The notes under the pieces: generated by a model | The model's input: the letters and a program-made list of their open reading frames with translations, nothing else | The model's database searches: none | What the model was told of the DNA's origin: nothing | Translations under genes and position numbers: made by a program | Shown: positions 6,093 through 7,226 of the stretch, in pieces | Layout of the letters: each line of letters begins with the position of its first letter | Numbering within the stretch: the first letter of the stretch is position 1 | NCBI GenBank assembly: GCA_013329175.1 | Contig: DUKR01000127.1 | Coordinates: forward strand, 1 to 7,226 | From: Candidatus Woesearchaeota archaeon | GTDB taxonomy: Archaea; Nanobdellota; Nanobdellia; Woesearchaeales; UBA11716 | Length of the DNA stretch: 7,226 nt | Reading direction: 5' to 3'

Positions 6093-7028
6093 ATGGCACG
6101 CAAAAATGCGTCAGAGGGAATTTTCACTTTTCAGGGAATGGAGTGGATTGCTATCAGCCTTTTCATTATGTGGATCATCATTTTTGTAACAGAAAAAATT
6201 GGATTGTCGATACCGCAGGCTCGTTGGGTCTTTTGGTCAGTCGGTCTACCGAGCATACTACTGTTTTTGGCGTTGAATGCAGGATTATGGAGTTCGCTCA
6301 GGCATCAGAGAATCTATGTGTTTAATGCATTCATCTTGGTTTTGGCATCTCTTCTTGCTGCATTGCCTATCGCTGGATCGATTGTTATTTTTCTTATGGG
6401 TATTGGCGGCCTCGAGGGAGGTTTTACAACTCTGATGTTTGGAGGACTCATCGCTATTCTTCTTTTGCTGCAATGGCTGGTAATACTATTTCTTGCGTTC
6501 AGAAAGGGCACTCTTGCCATAGTCAACGTTAGTGTTAGCTTTATCATCTCTGTGGTTCTCTCGATTGCAAGCATTGCAATTTTCTTTTACATTTTGCCAT
6601 TACGATATTTTTCTTCTTATTCATATTCACTGCTGTCTGCTTCGCTGCTTATTGCAGTACTGTTCGCTGCAGTTGTTTTATGCGTAAGGGGCATGCTTTC
6701 ATTCTCTGAAAAGAGGGGGATTCTTTATAGCCTCAATGCTGCTTTTTTGCTGTTTTTTTTCTTTGTTGTTTTGTTGGTTGGTGTTTTTTTCTTTGGAGCG
6801 ATAGACCCTAATGGGCTAATAGGGGGGGGAATACATGTTTTTGGTCCGCATTTTCTAATCTTTTTTATTTTGCTCTATGTAATCTCATTGCCTCTCATGA
6901 TGGCAAAATGGAATGTCCTTGGAGGCAGAAGGGCGTTCCTTCATTTCGGTTTGGGTTTGGTGTTCACTATCCTTGGACTGATAGGAGGATTGGTGCTTTT
7001 GGTGAGAGAGATGTCATCTCTGTGGTAG
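6093..7028 (+). CDS. Unrecognised integral membrane protein, about nine segments
   Basis: The 311-residue product is strongly hydrophobic. By eye the membrane segments are near 17-33, 45-66, 76-103, 114-136, 142-168, 179-198, 210-236, 252-271 and 283-304, joined by short loops carrying Arg/Lys clusters (for example 70-73, 137-138, 199-208, 272-280). There is no soluble domain, nucleotide-binding motif or catalytic signature, and I recognise no family; a transporter or a lineage-specific membrane protein are both possible. TTG is frequent for leucine (about 17 codons, against about 7 in the twice-as-long neighbour at 3970-5988) and TTT outnumbers TTC, so codon use differs from the other genes, partly because membrane proteins are U-rich. 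It contains T8 (6753-6760) and G8 (6822-6829) runs. The stop may result from a slip at GAGAGAGA (7004-7011); see the tail at 7029-7135. Confidence 0.8.
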   Translation: MARKNASEGIFTFQGMEWIAISLFIMWIIIFVTEKIGLSIPQARWVFWSVGLPSILLFLALNAGLWSSLRHQRIYVFNAFILVLASLLAALPIAGSIVIFLMGIGGLEGGFTTLMFGGLIAILLLLQWLVILFLAFRKGTLAIVNVSVSFIISVVLSIASIAIFFYILPLRYFSSYSYSLLSASLLIAVLFAAVVLCVRGMLSFSEKRGILYSLNAAFLLFFFFVVLLVGVFFFGAIDPNGLIGGGIHVFGPHFLIFFILLYVISLPLMMAKWNVLGGRRAFLHFGLGLVFTILGLIGGLVLLVREMSSLW

Positions 7029-7135
7029 GCTTTGGCTGGAAGAAGATATCGGACGAAAAATTTGCTGCTATCCATATTGTCCATGAATCATTTCACGGTG
7101 AATGGAACTACACAATCAAACCAAACAAGAATTGA
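7029..7135 (+). pseudogene. Protein-like tail in another frame after the membrane protein
   Basis: Beyond the membrane protein stop, a second + frame reads on as GFGWKKISDEKFAA, then IHIVHESFHGEWNY, and ends KPNKN before a TGA (7133-7135). It is charged, soluble-looking and free of low-complexity sequence. Removing one GA unit from GAGAGAGA (7004-7011) would join it directly to the last membrane segment as LVRDVISVVGFGW, giving a 346-residue protein with a short soluble C-terminus. It could therefore be the true end of that gene lost by a frameshift or sequence error, or chance. It has no credible start of its own. Confidence 0.3.
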
Positions 7136-7176
7136 CCAATTCATTTCTTGATGGGCCCTTAACTTTTCCTACACTA

Positions 7177-7191
7177 CCAAAAGTTTTATTA
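7177..7191 (+). promoter_or_regulatory. Probable BRE and TATA element for a gene beyond the window
   Basis: CCAAAAG (7177-7183) resembles the archaeal BRE and is followed at once by TTTTATTA (7184-7191), a fair TATA box. Transcription would start near 7212-7215, so a start codon would be expected just past the end of the window; none occurs on the + strand between 7192 and 7226. Confidence 0.45.
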
Positions 7192-7226
7192 TTGCGGCAC
7201 TTTGCTGTAACAATTAGCGTATTTCA

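Noticed and set aside
7129..7142. Near palindrome GAATTG-AC-CAATTC
   Set aside because: Six-base arms with a two-base gap are easily found by chance in AT-rich DNA; it is not near a promoter core and has no second copy.

Overview
The window looks archaeal. Strong TATA boxes (TTTATATA) sit about 25-40 bases before two start codons, several starts have little or no room for a Shine-Dalgarno leader, and gene ends are marked by T-runs rather than GC hairpins. The exact lineage cannot be fixed from this stretch; a DPANN-type or other uncultured archaeon is a guess. All five confident genes lie on the + strand.

Layout: positions 1-346 hold no confident gene. They contain a strong pyrimidine tract (1-66), two inverted repeats, a weak 49-codon minus-strand reading frame and a probable promoter for mutL. 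Then come mutL (347-2086, mismatch repair, endonuclease type), a trmJ-like SPOUT tRNA 2'-O-methyltransferase gene (2169-2864), an ilvE-like branched-chain aminotransferase gene (2989-3888), a secreted transglutaminase-fold protein with Ig-like domains (3970-5988) and an unrecognised protein with about nine membrane segments (6093-7028). The last bases contain a promoter-like signal for a gene beyond the window.

The genes do not form an obvious pathway. DNA repair, tRNA modification, amino-acid metabolism and cell-surface functions are side by side. Gaps of 80-125 bases, with TATA boxes visible in several of them, suggest mostly separate transcription units.

The points most worth a second look are: a probable frame disruption at a GAGAGAGA repeat (7004-7011) near the end of the membrane protein gene, after which a protein-like tail continues in another frame; the structured and possibly coding leader region before mutL; and an endonuclease-type MutL whose bacterial clamp-binding site appears altered. 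I found no CRISPR array, tRNA, rRNA, insertion sequence or convincing new multi-gene system.
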